From contig NZ_CP090978.1 of NCBI RefSeq assembly GCF_021513275.1, positions 5,623,247 through 5,687,246 on the forward strand: a stretch of 64,000 nucleotides of DNA, written 5' to 3'. The stretch is from Paenibacillus hexagrammi. Its GTDB lineage: Bacteria > Bacillota > Bacilli > Paenibacillales > NBRC-103111. Of the stretch, positions 1-8,689 are shown one piece after another. The notes under the pieces were generated by a model. It saw only the letters and a list, made by a program, of their open reading frames with translations, searched no databases and was not told the DNA's origin. Both the position numbers and the translations under genes were made by a program. Within the stretch, counting starts at the first letter, position 1. Each line of letters opens with the position of its first letter.

Positions 1-6
1 AAGCTG

Positions 7-525
7 ATGCAACTCGAGAAAAATAGCGAAGCATTAGCATTCCTATCGAAAAGTCTGCAAGAAGTAGGTGTAACGATTCTATCCATTGCCGAAGAAGATG
101 AAACGGCACCGTCTTTCTCTACAGGGCAATTAGCAAAAATCTTTGGAGTTAGTATATCTACGATTAACAACTGGATTGATGCGAAGCGATTCGTTGGATT
201 TAGTCGTGAAAAAAGAAATAAACAAGCTCGCATCAAAGGCTCTACCATCTGGATCTCCCCTACTGGAGAACATATGACGGTTGGTGAAGTTCACAAGCTC
301 TACGAGGCTAATCAAAAACGATTATCAATGAAAAAAGAAGATGAAGGTCGAGTGGGTCACATTCGTTACCTGATTGATACGATCAATTTCTTCGAAAAAC
401 GTTACAACGGTCCATTCGACAAAGTAGTTTCAGAAAAGGGGGATCCAAAAATGTCAGACGACATCATGTGGTCAAGAGAAGGAACAGAGTGGCGATCTTT
501 GCTTCGGGAGATTAACGCTCTTTGA
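7..525 (+). CDS. HTH (excisionase/MerR-like) protein, probable antitoxin
   Basis: The 172-residue protein has a helix-turn-helix of the MerR/excisionase type near residues 38-60 (GQLAKIFGVSISTINNWID), followed by a charged alpha-helical C-terminus. Its TGA stop overlaps the TTG start of the next gene (TTGA), a tight translational coupling typical of toxin-antitoxin pairs. By position and because it carries the DNA-binding domain, it is the likely antitoxin and autoregulator. The ATG lies six bases from the window edge, so the ribosome binding site and promoter are outside and an earlier start cannot be excluded. Function is inferred from pairing and fold, not from a recognised named family. 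Confidence 0.6.
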   Translation: MQLEKNSEALAFLSKSLQEVGVTILSIAEEDETAPSFSTGQLAKIFGVSISTINNWIDAKRFVGFSREKRNKQARIKGSTIWISPTGEHMTVGEVHKLYEANQKRLSMKKEDEGRVGHIRYLIDTINFFEKRYNGPFDKVVSEKGDPKMSDDIMWSREGTEWRSLLREINAL

Positions 526-947
526 TAGGCAATTCCGCTTCAAATTTAGAGCTATTAGAGAAAACGTTTAAAAATACCGCCATTCAAAGTATCCGTCACA
601 CAGACAGCACAGGTAAGGCAAGCTCGGCATTCGCCCAACGAGCAACTTTAATGTTTACTGATGGCTCTAAACTGTACATAACAGAACAGCTTCGTGGTGG
701 GAAAATATCCGAATTCCAATACGATTGGATTCATGGCGATGGAACCACAATACTAGCCAAGTACCATGCTGAACCTCATGATGATGTGGATTATCAGACG
801 GAAACAGAGCCGTATCACGCTCACCCTCCTGAGCATGCAAAACTTACAAATCAAACTCGTTTTCCTAATCATGCGTACAATGATTTATTTGCAATTGTTG
901 AGGGCATCTACTTGTTCCACCTTCTTCCGAACAAACCAAAGGTCTAA
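522..947 (+). CDS. TumE/DUF6516-like probable toxin
   Basis: A 141-residue protein starting at a TTG that overlaps the stop of the upstream HTH gene. The pattern of a short beta-rich N-terminus (ATLMFTDGSKLYITEQL), an aromatic strand (FQYDWIHGDG), a His/Pro-rich middle (AEPHDDVDY, PYHAHPPEH) and a C-terminal helix (NDLFAIVEGIYLFHLL) resembles the TumE (DUF6516) toxins of bacterial and archaeal toxin-antitoxin modules. The upstream HTH protein would be the cognate antitoxin. Assignment rests on pattern memory plus the two-gene overlap; a profile search for TumE would decide it. An intrinsic terminator follows immediately, so the pair forms a closed unit. Confidence 0.5.
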   Translation: MIGNSASNLELLEKTFKNTAIQSIRHTDSTGKASSAFAQRATLMFTDGSKLYITEQLRGGKISEFQYDWIHGDGTTILAKYHAEPHDDVDYQTETEPYHAHPPEHAKLTNQTRFPNHAYNDLFAIVEGIYLFHLLPNKPKV

Positions 948-954
948 TAAACAA

Positions 955-988
955 AGAGAACGAAGCGCATCTTGCTTCGTTCTCTTTT
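955..988 (+). terminator. Intrinsic terminator of the TA pair
   Basis: Perfect 12-bp stem AGAGAACGAAGC / GCTTCGTTCTCT with a 7-nt loop, running into a T tract. It closes the HTH/TumE-like unit eight bases after its stop codon. Confidence 0.85.
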
Positions 989-1177
989 GTTTAGCCTGAC
1001 TTACAGGTAGGATTCTTTCAATTTTTTTGAATCATCTGATTTTCGGACTAAATTTGTTTTGGGCAATTTGTAATGTTTACTTCTCAGTTCCTCCACCTTA
1101 GTTCTGATCGAATCGTAAAACTGATCTGTTACCTCTTTAGCTATCATGAGCACTGCCCAGCCAATATGTATTGCCTG

Positions 1178-2578
1178 TTAGGCCTTCGGATGAACCATAT
1201 CCTCAGGCTTGACGTAGCTGTCGAACTGCTCCGCCGTCAGGTAGCCGCTGCGGATTGCCGACTCCTTCAGCGTCAACCCTTCTTTGTGGGCTTGTTTGGC
1301 AATGCTTGCCGCCTTCTCATACCCGATATGAGGGTTGAGCGCAGTAACCAGCATCAGCGACTGCTCCAGATTGCGGCGGATCACTTCGCGATTGGGCTCC
1401 ATGCCGACAAGGCAATTGTCGTTGAAGGAGCGCATGCTGTCCGCCAGCAGTCTGACGGATTGCAGGAAGTTATAAATAATGACCGGCTTGAACACGTTCA
1501 GTTCAAAATTGCCCTGGCTCGCCGCAAAGCCGATAGCGGCGTCACTGCCCATCACTTGACAGACGACCATCGTCATCGCCTCGCTCTGGGTCGGGTTCAC
1601 CTTGCCGGGCATAATCGAGCTGCCAGGCTCATTCTCCGGGATCGTGATTTCCCCGATCCCGCAGCGGGGACCGCTCGCTAGCCAACGCACATCGTTGGCT
1701 AGCTTCATTAGGTTCGCCGCGAGCGCCTTCAGCGCGCCGTGGGCGAACACCATCTGATCATGGCTGGTCAGCGCATGAAACTTGTTCTCGGCTGACGCGA
1801 AGCGTGTGCCGGTGAGCTGTCCGAGCGTCTGCGCCACACGCTCGCCGAACTGCGGATGCGCGTTCAGACCCGTGCCGACGGCCGTGCCGCCGATCGCCAG
1901 CTCGCGCATCGATTCCACACCGGCGCGGATCATGCGCTCCGCCTGCGCCAGCATCGCAGCCCACCCGCTGATCTCCTGCCCCAGCGTCAGCGGGGTAGCG
2001 TCCTGCAGATGGGTGCGGCCGATTTTGACCACATCCTGGTAGGCCTCCTTCTTGCTGCGGAGCGTGCCGTGGAGCAGCTCAAGCGCAGGAAGCAGCTCCT
2101 GCTCGACGGCCAAAACTCCCGCTACGTGCATCGCCGTCGGAAACGTGTCGTTCGAGCTTTGCGAGCGGTTCACGTCATCGTTGGGATGTATGCGTGAGCT
2201 GCTGCCTGAAGCGGCCAGCAGTTCATTGCCGCGGTGGGCAATTACTTCATTGACGTTCATGTTCGACTGCGTGCCGCTGCCGGTTTGCCAGACTACAAGA
2301 GGAAACTCATCATCATGGCGACCAGCGATAATTTCATCGGCCGCTTGGCAGATGGCATTCGCCTTGTCATCCGGCAGGCTGCCCAGCTCACGGTTCACGA
2401 GAGCGGCTGCCTTTTTCAATTGGGCAAACGCATGAATGAGCCTGAGCGGCATCCGCTCCGTGCCGATTTTAAAATTCTCATAGCTTCGCTGCGTCTGCGC
2501 GCCCCACAACTTATTCACAGGCACTCTGATTTCGCCCATCGTATCCCGTTCAATCCGGTAATTTGCGTCCTGATTCAT
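1178..2578 (-). CDS. fumC: Class II fumarate hydratase
   Basis: Interconverts fumarate and L-malate in the TCA cycle; class II enzymes are iron-independent homotetramers in the cytosol. The 466-residue length is standard for the family. The superfamily signature [11 protein letters not shown] is present near residue 320, as are the active-site-region motifs [14 protein letters not shown] and [16 protein letters not shown]. The ATG at 2578 has a strong GGAGGAG site about ten bases upstream. The gene stands alone, divergent from the thioesterase gene. Nothing is unusual in the sequence. Confidence 0.96.
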   Translation of the reverse strand: MNQDANYRIERDTMGEIRVPVNKLWGAQTQRSYENFKIGTERMPLRLIHAFAQLKKAAALVNRELGSLPDDKANAICQAADEIIAGRHDDEFPLVVWQTGSGTQSNMNVNEVIAHRGNELLAASGSSSRIHPNDDVNRSQSSNDTFPTAMHVAGVLAVEQELLPALELLHGTLRSKKEAYQDVVKIGRTHLQDATPLTLGQEISGWAAMLAQAERMIRAGVESMRELAIGGTAVGTGLNAHPQFGERVAQTLGQLTGTRFASAENKFHALTSHDQMVFAHGALKALAANLMKLANDVRWLASGPRCGIGEITIPENEPGSSIMPGKVNPTQSEAMTMVVCQVMGSDAAIGFAASQGNFELNVFKPVIIYNFLQSVRLLADSMRSFNDNCLVGMEPNREVIRRNLEQSLMLVTALNPHIGYEKAASIAKQAHKEGLTLKESAIRSGYLTAEQFDSYVKPEDMVHPKA

Positions 2579-2722
2579 ACCTCAAACTCCTCCTTTAGCT
2601 ATACCGTTATATCCTTCCCAACCTATGGAATTCTTAGCGCAGCTATGAAAGCTTGAGGAATTTCTTTATACTTTGGGCATAGTGAAACTCAAATGAAGAT
2701 GCAGGAGGCTAATGTCGCTATT

Positions 2723-3115
2723 ATGGAAACCAAACTGGACATAATCGTACGCTCTACCGAAATTGATGTGAACGGGCACGTAAACAATGCCAAATATCTG
2801 GAATACCTCGAATGGGGCCGCGAAGAGTGGTATGAACGTGCTGAGCTTCCCTACGACGTATTCCGCGCTATGGGCATTCAAACGGTCACCGTGAATATCA
2901 ACATTAATTACCGCAAAGAATGCAGGCAAGGAGAGAAGCTTACGGTGACGTGCCGCCCCGAGCAAATTGGCAAGAGCAGCTACGTCTTGAAACAAACTAT
3001 CCTGAACGAGCAGAATGAAGTATGCGCAGATGCGCTGGTAACCAGTGTGACGATGGACAGCAGCACCCGTAAAAGCCGCGAGGTTCCTGCTGAGCTTCGC
3101 AAGTGCTTCGTTTAA
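2723..3115 (+). CDS. Acyl-CoA thioesterase (4HBT hotdog family)
   Basis: A 130-residue hotdog-fold protein of the 4-hydroxybenzoyl-CoA thioesterase/YbgC type. The family motif D-x-N-G-H-V-N-N-A-x-Y (residues about 15-25) contains the catalytic-region Asp, and the strand INYRKECRQGEKLTV matches the central sheet. Such enzymes hydrolyse acyl-CoA or acyl-ACP thioesters; the substrate cannot be read from sequence. An in-frame ATG exists at 2693, but AGGAGG lies at 2703-2708, so the ATG at 2723 is preferred although the spacer is long (14 nt). It converges on the PPOX gene, with only two bases between the stops. Confidence 0.85.
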   Translation: METKLDIIVRSTEIDVNGHVNNAKYLEYLEWGREEWYERAELPYDVFRAMGIQTVTVNININYRKECRQGEKLTVTCRPEQIGKSSYVLKQTILNEQNEVCADALVTSVTMDSSTRKSREVPAELRKCFV

Positions 3116-3117
3116 TC

Positions 3118-3675
3118 TTACCCCATGCTGCGCCCCAAAGTGGTTGGCAATCCATCCATGCTTCGCATGTTCTTCTCCTGATGGTACTCGTGAAGCCCTT
3201 CTTCGCCCTTTTGCGCCGCCCATTTCTGCAGTGTTTCGCGTTCTCCGGTGTAGTCGTAAAAAGGAACGCTGTAGCCGCAGGACGTTTTGACCGCATGAAT
3301 ATCCACGAGAATGATCTGGCGGGCACCGGGCAGCAGGTCAAAATGTGGAGCAAGCTCCTCCCATTCTACGGAACCGGGTAAAATAACTCGCCCCTTCCCA
3401 TACAGGCGCAAGATCATTGGCGGACCTTGTACAGCCATGAACATCAAGGTGATCCGTCCGTTCTCCTCCAGGTGAGCGCTGGTTTCATTGCCGCTTCCGG
3501 TTAAATCCAGGTACCCCACCTGCCTAGGAGAAAAAATCCGCAGCACGTCGTGTCCTTTTGGCGATAAGTTGACATGACCTTCTCCATCGAGCGGAGCGGA
3601 ACCTACGAAAAATATGTGTTGATTGCGAATGAAGGACTCATGTTCCGGAAACATTTCCTCAAATAATTTTCCCAT
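3118..3675 (-). CDS. Pyridoxamine 5'-phosphate oxidase-family protein
   Basis: A 185-residue flavin-binding split-barrel protein. The N-terminus (FIRNQHIFFVGSAPL...GHVNLSPKG) and the strands RQVGYLDLTGSGNETSAHL and GRITLMFMAV are typical of the FMN-binding PPOX-like family with unknown electron donors, not of true PdxH. A GGGAGGGG site precedes the ATG. It probably binds FMN or F420-like flavin and acts as a cytosolic oxidoreductase; the substrate is unknown. The gene is convergent with the thioesterase. Confidence 0.85.
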   Translation of the reverse strand: MGKLFEEMFPEHESFIRNQHIFFVGSAPLDGEGHVNLSPKGHDVLRIFSPRQVGYLDLTGSGNETSAHLEENGRITLMFMAVQGPPMILRLYGKGRVILPGSVEWEELAPHFDLLPGARQIILVDIHAVKTSCGYSVPFYDYTGERETLQKWAAQKGEEGLHEYHQEKNMRSMDGLPTTLGRSMG

Positions 3676-3848
3676 CTAAACAAACACCCCTCCCAATTAT
3701 TGGTTACCCTATTTGATTGTATTAGACGCCGCAGCCCCGCAATGGTTCTTCTTTGGATCATAAAAAATCCAAGATATCCAATTTTGCATGTTTTCAAGAA
3801 ATTCGTGGAATACTTTGAAACGTTGCAAACGCAAGGAGGTGAATGTAC

Positions 3849-4010
3849 ATGACAACCAACAACCAAGATGTGGTCAATCATGCAATTAATGCAGCTCAAG
3901 AGTGCGCAGAAGACAACGCGGCCCAACAACAAGTGGAGCAACTGGCTTCCCAACTGAATGCATCCACAGCTTCCTCCAATGAGAATGAAACAACAACTGA
4001 ACAGCAATAA
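3849..4010 (+). CDS. Small Q/N/E-rich hypothetical protein (53 aa)
   Basis: The ORF starts MTTNNQDVVNHAINAAQE and ends in TTTEQQ. It has a strong AAGGAGGTG site eight bases before the ATG at 3849 (an ATG at 3843 is too close to that site) and is followed directly by an intrinsic terminator, so it is a real monocistronic gene. The protein is acidic and rich in Gln, Asn, Ala and Glu, with a single Cys and no hydrophobic segment. No family was recognised. Its composition recalls small acid-soluble or other small spore proteins, but no diagnostic motif supports that. Confidence 0.75.
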   Translation: MTTNNQDVVNHAINAAQECAEDNAAQQQVEQLASQLNASTASSNENETTTEQQ

Positions 4011-4023
4011 GGCAAGAAGGATC

Positions 4024-4059
4024 CCGCAGGGGCGCTCTGGCGCTTGCTGCGGCTTTTTT
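4024..4059 (+). terminator. Intrinsic terminator after the 53-aa gene
   Basis: Stem CCGCAG / CTGCGG with an inner GCG/CGC pairing and a six-T run. Confidence 0.8.
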
Positions 4060-4294
4060 ATGCTAAAGCGCGAAACATAGATCGAAGAACCTGCACATCA
4101 CCCCGTTTCAAAATGTGGCCCTTTCATCTTAAAAATCGGACGCAAAAGTTGGATCTCATAGGTACCAGCTTCACTAACAACCCAATATCGGTCTGAGGAC
4201 CGAGCAGCACCCCCACCCAGGTTGGAAGACAGTTTTCCCCAAGCCTGTTATGCTTGCACTAATAAGATGAATACATAGGCAAGGAGCGAGAAAA

Positions 4295-4813
4295 TTGAGT
4301 TTAAACCGAATGGGTGTATTAGGCCCCCTACTCGTTATTGCGGGGTGTTTCTTACTGTTTCACGGCGAGTCGAGCATGGGCACGGGAACGATATTTGCTT
4401 CCCTCTGGCCGACGTTGTTCGTCCTGCCTTTGGGCGTGTTTTTCCACTGGATGTACTTCTATATCCTTCAGCGGCGGGGAGTCGGCCTGCTCGTGCCAGG
4501 AGGCATCTTACTAACAACCGGTATGGTCTGCCAAATGGCTACGTGGTTTGATAGCTGGGGTACCCTGTGGCCGGGCTTTTTGCTGGCAGTAGCCGTCGGT
4601 TTGTTCGAGCTGTATTGGTTCGGCGGACGCAACAGATGGCTCTTGATCCCGATCAACATTCTAACCGCATTGTCCGTGCTGTTCTTCATTGTTTTCTCGA
4701 TCGGATCGCTGCTGGGCATGCTGTACAGCGGACAGCCTGTTATCGCGATTGCGCTGCTTGCTGCGGGAACACTCCTGATGCTGAAGCAGCGAAGAGACCG
4801 GCATCCGCTATAG
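4295..4813 (+). CDS. Polytopic membrane protein, unknown function
   Basis: Starts at TTG 4295, chosen because AAGGAG lies eight bases upstream. The 172 residues contain about five hydrophobic segments (VLGPLLVIAGCFLLF, LWPTLFVLPLGVFF, GLLVPGGILLTTGMV, LWPGFLLAVAVGLFELYWF, ILTALSVLFFIVFSIGSLLGML) and a basic C-terminal tail (KQRRDRHPL). The arrangement resembles small uncharacterised Bacillales membrane proteins; no catalytic motif is visible. It is monocistronic, with a strong terminator shared with the convergent xylanase gene. Confidence 0.75.
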   Translation: MSLNRMGVLGPLLVIAGCFLLFHGESSMGTGTIFASLWPTLFVLPLGVFFHWMYFYILQRRGVGLLVPGGILLTTGMVCQMATWFDSWGTLWPGFLLAVAVGLFELYWFGGRNRWLLIPINILTALSVLFFIVFSIGSLLGMLYSGQPVIAIALLAAGTLLMLKQRRDRHPL

Positions 4814-4851
4814 GCCATCGTATAGAATCTAGAGCTTAATTCAGCAGATAG

Positions 4852-4901
4852 AAAAAGGTGCTGACTAGTGGGGAAAACTCACTAGTTAGCACCTTTTTTA
4901 G
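4852..4901. terminator. Bidirectional terminator between membrane gene and xylanase
   Basis: Long near-perfect inverted repeat (AAAAAGGTGCTGACTAGTG and its complement with one mismatch) around a short loop, flanked by A and T tracts on the two sides, so it can end transcription from both convergent genes. Confidence 0.85.
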
Positions 4902-4926
4902 GCTAGTTTGTTTGAAAGTGGGATTG

Positions 4927-7900
4927 CTATTTTACGATGTTGGTTGCGACATACGCAAGATCCCAGATGTCAATTTTATCATCGTTGTTCATATCAGAAG
5001 CCTTAGCTTTCGCCCAATCTGCGCTGGTGGAGTTCTTGCCATAGTGATAAGCTGCAATCGCGAGGTCACCAATGCTGGTGGATCCATCTCCGTTTATGTC
5101 TGCAGACTTATTAGCTGCTGCCTTGAAGGTATCAACGGAAGTGTTGAGTGCCGCGAGAGCAGTGTCAACTTGCGATTGAGTTGCGCTTGCATTGTCTTTC
5201 ACAACATTTGCGGTGTTAATTGCTTCTAGGAGTGCGTCTTTAGCCGCTTGCGGATATTGGCCAGGTTCAGTACCTACGATAGCCTCGTTGTACAGGGTTT
5301 GTGCACTCGTCATTGCTGCATTCAAAGCAGTTTTATCTACTTCATGAGTCATACTGCCAACGGAAATTGTCTTGCTGCTCAGCGCCGCAGAGGTTTCGGT
5401 TCCATCAGAAGCGCCAAGCTGCGCTTGAGAGACTGCAAGGGTTCCTGTTGTATGCTGAACACCGGACTTCACCTTAAAGGTGAAATTCAAAACGGGTGAT
5501 CTGGTTCCTGCTACTCCTCCAATATTAGCGGAAATGGTTCTAACCTTTCCAGGGGTAGCCGTATCTACTTGCAGAACCTGAATGTCGGTGGTTGCACCCG
5601 CTGCACTGACATAATCAAATACGTTGGCATCATAGCTTAGCGTGATATCCTGGGCGTACACGCTTTGTGTCACGCTATCCAGGCTAACAGCTGCTGTGAA
5701 AGTACTTCCAGGTGTCACACTGTTGTTAGCTGCGATTGTTGCTGTAAGGGATTTGGTTTCTCCATTACCGGGCGTATAAATTCCAAGATCGCCAAGGTCA
5801 ATGGCATAGCTGTTCTGAAGTTTCTCGTATTCGCCAGCAAAGAAGTCATCCAGATATGAATGTCCACGAACGAATCGGTCCGGATTCACGGAGCCATAAT
5901 AGCCCGCATTAGCATTGCTCTGACTGTCAAACAGCACATAGCTTCCCTGCCATCCTGAACCCGCTACGCCCCAGCTGATGATGTGATCGATGTAAGGGGC
6001 GAACTTGTTGAACAGTTTGTACATCAGCGCGTACTCATAACCAAGAGCGTCAGACTGTTTGATATTGAGCACTGCGGGAGCGACCGCGCCTCCCCCTGGT
6101 GTGGTAGTCGGCAACTTTAGGTCAAGCTCTGAGTAAGCAATACCGGAAAGAAGACCTTCGTCAATGAGCGAAGCATACAGGGCCATGGCATATTGGTTAT
6201 CGCTTGCAAGGGTCTTTCCAATCGAATCGTGTCCCTGGATACCGATGTCCTCGATAAGGGGCCTTCCGTCATACAGCGGATCGGAGAGCCATGCGGTGTT
6301 CAGTGCGCGAACCATGTTGTAGATCGTTCTTGCTTTGGTGCGAGTAGAAACGTCGTAATCGTTATAAGTCAGTTTCGGAGGATCGTTGACGATGTACGCG
6401 TCAATGCTGCCAGCGTTGTCGTGTCCGTCCATCTTCATATACTCGGGAAGGCTAGCGTAGTTCGCTTTGTAAGCCGCCGCCATCTTGGCGTTAGGGGCCG
6501 CGATGTGCGCGTATTTGAAGAGTAAGTAAATGTAATGCTCGGAAATGTCGCCGCCAATTCGATCATCCGACATGGCAGCAAGCCAGTTGGTGTTTTTGAG
6601 TGTCTGTCTCCAGCTGTTCGGATCCGCGGGAATGGTTTCGCTGTGGCGGCTTTCGTGGACCTCTTCGTTAAGTACGTCCCATGAATTGAAGGGGATGACT
6701 CCGCGGGATACACTTGAGCCATACTTCGTCTCTGTGGTTAGGAAGTGCCGCATCACATACATCGTGTGGTTAAATTGCACTCTTCTGGCCATTTCTTTGT
6801 CTACCTTCACCGTGGTTGTAACGCCATTGCCTAATCCGTAGTAATCGGTTGTCCCATTATATCCCAAGGGAAGGGTCGCAGGAATCATCTGTCTCATCCA
6901 TGCAGGGGCCTGGTTGTACCATGCCAACACGTGGGCGTGAGACTTATACTGACCGGGAGTACCGGAATCCCTGATCGCTTGATATGCGCTGGTTGGGAAA
7001 CTGTATTCATCCATACCAGGGGTGGTGGTTGCGCCGTCCAGCGCCTCGCCAGTAACGCTCTTTAGCCAGCTTGGGCCGCGGGGATGCGTGCTCTCCGCCT
7101 TGAGATTGTTGCCGTCTACAAAAATTTCATAGTGATTAGCTCTGGTTCCGGTTACAGCCCCGGTTCCGATCGTGCCGACCATGAACGTCCCATTCTGCCT
7201 GTTGTAAATATTCTTCAAAGGCGTTACGACACTCTGGTTTTCCTGATTGACAACGTCAGGAAGCGCAACACCGTTCGGATCCGGTGCGGTTATTTGAATG
7301 TTGGCGACAAGAAGCATACCGGTTTCTGCAGGACGGCCGTTCTCGCCATGGAGCTCAAGAATGAAGTTCGAGGAAGTGCCTGCTGTAGCGGTAATGCTGA
7401 TGTGCTTCAACAGCCAGGTTTCACCGTTATAGCTGCCAACCCAGTCGGGGTTCAGGTTGTTGTAGTCGTAATCCCTAAGATAGCTATCGATGTTAGAGTC
7501 GGCATTTCTGATTCTCCACCTCATGAATTTCCCTTGCGCGCTCTTGGGATAGAAGACGTCAAACTCAATCGTTGAGCCTGCAGGGACATCTACACTCGGA
7601 GATAACGGAGATTGAAGGGAAATTCCTCCGAAGGTGGTTTTTCCGTTATGGACGTAATTGATTTGAAGCACATCCGCTTTGCCTTGTGAATCTGCAAAAG
7701 GATACGGAATCATTTGGTATGTACCACCCGCAAAGTCGGAAGGGACACGGTTGTCAAGTGGAGTTCTTGCGGTCCAGGCATTGGTGGGCGCGGTGATTTT
7801 TACAGGTACTTTACCAGGACCCGGATCAAGGCGGAAATACGGATTTGAACCGTCTGCTTTGATCTTTCCGGTGAACGCCGCTATGGCATGTTCAAGACTG

Positions 7901-8214
7901 CTTATGGCTTCGTCCTCGGGAGTCTGCTCATTGCGCGCGAATTCCAGTGCGTTATCAAGATCTTGGAGTTCACCCTCGTACACCCAGGGGAAAGCTTTGT
8001 TTACATCAGATCCATCGTCATTGTGGCTAATCTGGAGAGGGAATTCCTCGTTGCCGGCTTTTAGAGCTTCGGCTTGTGCGATGAGGTCGTTCCGTTCCTG
8101 TGTCTGTTCACCACCAGCTGCTGCAGCCGGGATGGAGGCAAAAGCGAATAAAGAGATCAGCATGATGACGATCAGGATTCGAGAGATATTGATATCGTTT
8201 TTTTCACGGTTCAT
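4927..8214 (-). CDS. Secreted modular GH10 endo-xylanase with cohesin-like domain and dockerin
   Basis: A 1095-residue exoenzyme. It has a signal peptide (about 1-33, ending PAAAA), an N-terminal carbohydrate-binding-like beta module (about 138-311), a GH10 catalytic domain (about 325-795), a cohesin-like beta domain (about 825-955), a FIVAR-like helical domain (about 957-1036) and a C-terminal type I dockerin with two calcium loops (DINGDGSTSIGD and DMNNDDKIDIWD). The GH10 acid/base is Glu517 in WDVLNEE and the likely nucleophile is Glu696 in AYSELD; IGIQGH is also present. It should cleave beta-1,4-xylan outside the cell. Having cohesin and dockerin together without a visible scaffoldin is unusual. 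A cre site upstream implies carbon catabolite repression. The start has AAGGAG nine bases upstream. Confidence 0.93.
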   Translation of the reverse strand: MNREKNDINISRILIVIMLISLFAFASIPAAAAGGEQTQERNDLIAQAEALKAGNEEFPLQISHNDDGSDVNKAFPWVYEGELQDLDNALEFARNEQTPEDEAISSLEHAIAAFTGKIKADGSNPYFRLDPGPGKVPVKITAPTNAWTARTPLDNRVPSDFAGGTYQMIPYPFADSQGKADVLQINYVHNGKTTFGGISLQSPLSPSVDVPAGSTIEFDVFYPKSAQGKFMRWRIRNADSNIDSYLRDYDYNNLNPDWVGSYNGETWLLKHISITATAGTSSNFILELHGENGRPAETGMLLVANIQITAPDPNGVALPDVVNQENQSVVTPLKNIYNRQNGTFMVGTIGTGAVTGTRANHYEIFVDGNNLKAESTHPRGPSWLKSVTGEALDGATTTPGMDEYSFPTSAYQAIRDSGTPGQYKSHAHVLAWYNQAPAWMRQMIPATLPLGYNGTTDYYGLGNGVTTTVKVDKEMARRVQFNHTMYVMRHFLTTETKYGSSVSRGVIPFNSWDVLNEEVHESRHSETIPADPNSWRQTLKNTNWLAAMSDDRIGGDISEHYIYLLFKYAHIAAPNAKMAAAYKANYASLPEYMKMDGHDNAGSIDAYIVNDPPKLTYNDYDVSTRTKARTIYNMVRALNTAWLSDPLYDGRPLIEDIGIQGHDSIGKTLASDNQYAMALYASLIDEGLLSGIAYSELDLKLPTTTPGGGAVAPAVLNIKQSDALGYEYALMYKLFNKFAPYIDHIISWGVAGSGWQGSYVLFDSQSNANAGYYGSVNPDRFVRGHSYLDDFFAGEYEKLQNSYAIDLGDLGIYTPGNGETKSLTATIAANNSVTPGSTFTAAVSLDSVTQSVYAQDITLSYDANVFDYVSAAGATTDIQVLQVDTATPGKVRTISANIGGVAGTRSPVLNFTFKVKSGVQHTTGTLAVSQAQLGASDGTETSAALSSKTISVGSMTHEVDKTALNAAMTSAQTLYNEAIVGTEPGQYPQAAKDALLEAINTANVVKDNASATQSQVDTALAALNTSVDTFKAAANKSADINGDGSTSIGDLAIAAYHYGKNSTSADWAKAKASDMNNDDKIDIWDLAYVATNIVK

Positions 8215-8245
8215 CTTCGTTTTACTCCTTCGCTTAAGGGAAGCT

Positions 8246-8359
8246 CTAATAGCTCACGCTAGAATTCCCCCAAATTTTGGATTTTGGATTAACTTTACCG
8301 ATTATCATAGTGTTTTGAACACTCATCCTATGGGTTACGTCGTTCTGCTTGACAATCAA
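8246..8359 (-). CDS. Possible 37-codon leader peptide upstream of the xylanase
   Basis: A TTG at 8359 is preceded, at eight-base spacing, by AAGGAGGTGATT, a complete match to the 16S anti-Shine-Dalgarno. The frame MIVKQNDVTHRMSVQ... runs 37 codons to TAG at 8246, 31 bases before the xylanase ATG. No similarity is recognised. It is either a translated leader or a decoy or stabilising ribosome-binding site in the 5' UTR. Translation is inferred only from the ribosome binding site. Confidence 0.4.
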   Translation of the reverse strand: MIVKQNDVTHRMSVQNTMIIGKVNPKSKIWGNSSVSY

Positions 8360-8398
8360 TGTAATCACCTCCTTCTCTTGTTAGTTGGCAGCCTTTTT

Positions 8399-8412
8399 TG
8401 AAAACGCTCTCA
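8399..8412. promoter_or_regulatory. CcpA catabolite response element (cre) of the xylanase gene
   Basis: TGAAAACGCTCTCA matches the consensus TGWAANCGNTNWCA at every position. It lies about 190 bases upstream of the xylanase ATG, just upstream of the leader ORF, where CcpA binding would block transcription when preferred sugars are present. Confidence 0.8.
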
Positions 8413-8522
8413 CTTGAATATGGATATGATATACAAACCTTATAAGCAACTCCATGGATGGATAATGGATCACTTGTAGTTTTTTCGAAAGAGGATACAA
8501 ATCGGATCATATTGTTACAAAG

Positions 8523-8569
8523 AAAGACGCCTCCAAAAGCCACAATGTAGTGGGAATGAAGACGTCTTT
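8523..8569 (-). terminator. Probable terminator of the MFS gene
   Basis: Outer stem AAAGACG/CGTCTTT with an inner CCAC/GTGG hairpin. It sits about 120 bases after the MFS stop and is followed on the minus strand by a T-rich stretch. The rest of 8413-8689 holds the xylanase promoter region and no gene. Confidence 0.5.
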
Positions 8570-8689
8570 ATCATAAAAGTTCGAACCTTCGCGCGAAATG
8601 GGCTAAGTAGCTGTGTCTCCGTCCGATAATGGCTATGAGTACACCAATCCCTCACGCTATTCACAAGGATCCCGCACCGAGCTACTGCC

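Noticed and set aside
1073..1681. Long plus-strand frame opposite fumC (202 codons), and further long frames opposite fumC up to 2656
   Set aside because: They are antisense shadows of a clearly conserved enzyme in GC-rich codons, without ribosome binding sites or recognisable protein features.
8328..8543. A 71-codon minus frame covering the cre site and leader region
   Set aside because: No ribosome binding site at its start and it runs through the promoter region; the 37-codon frame with the strong SD is in a different register and is better supported.
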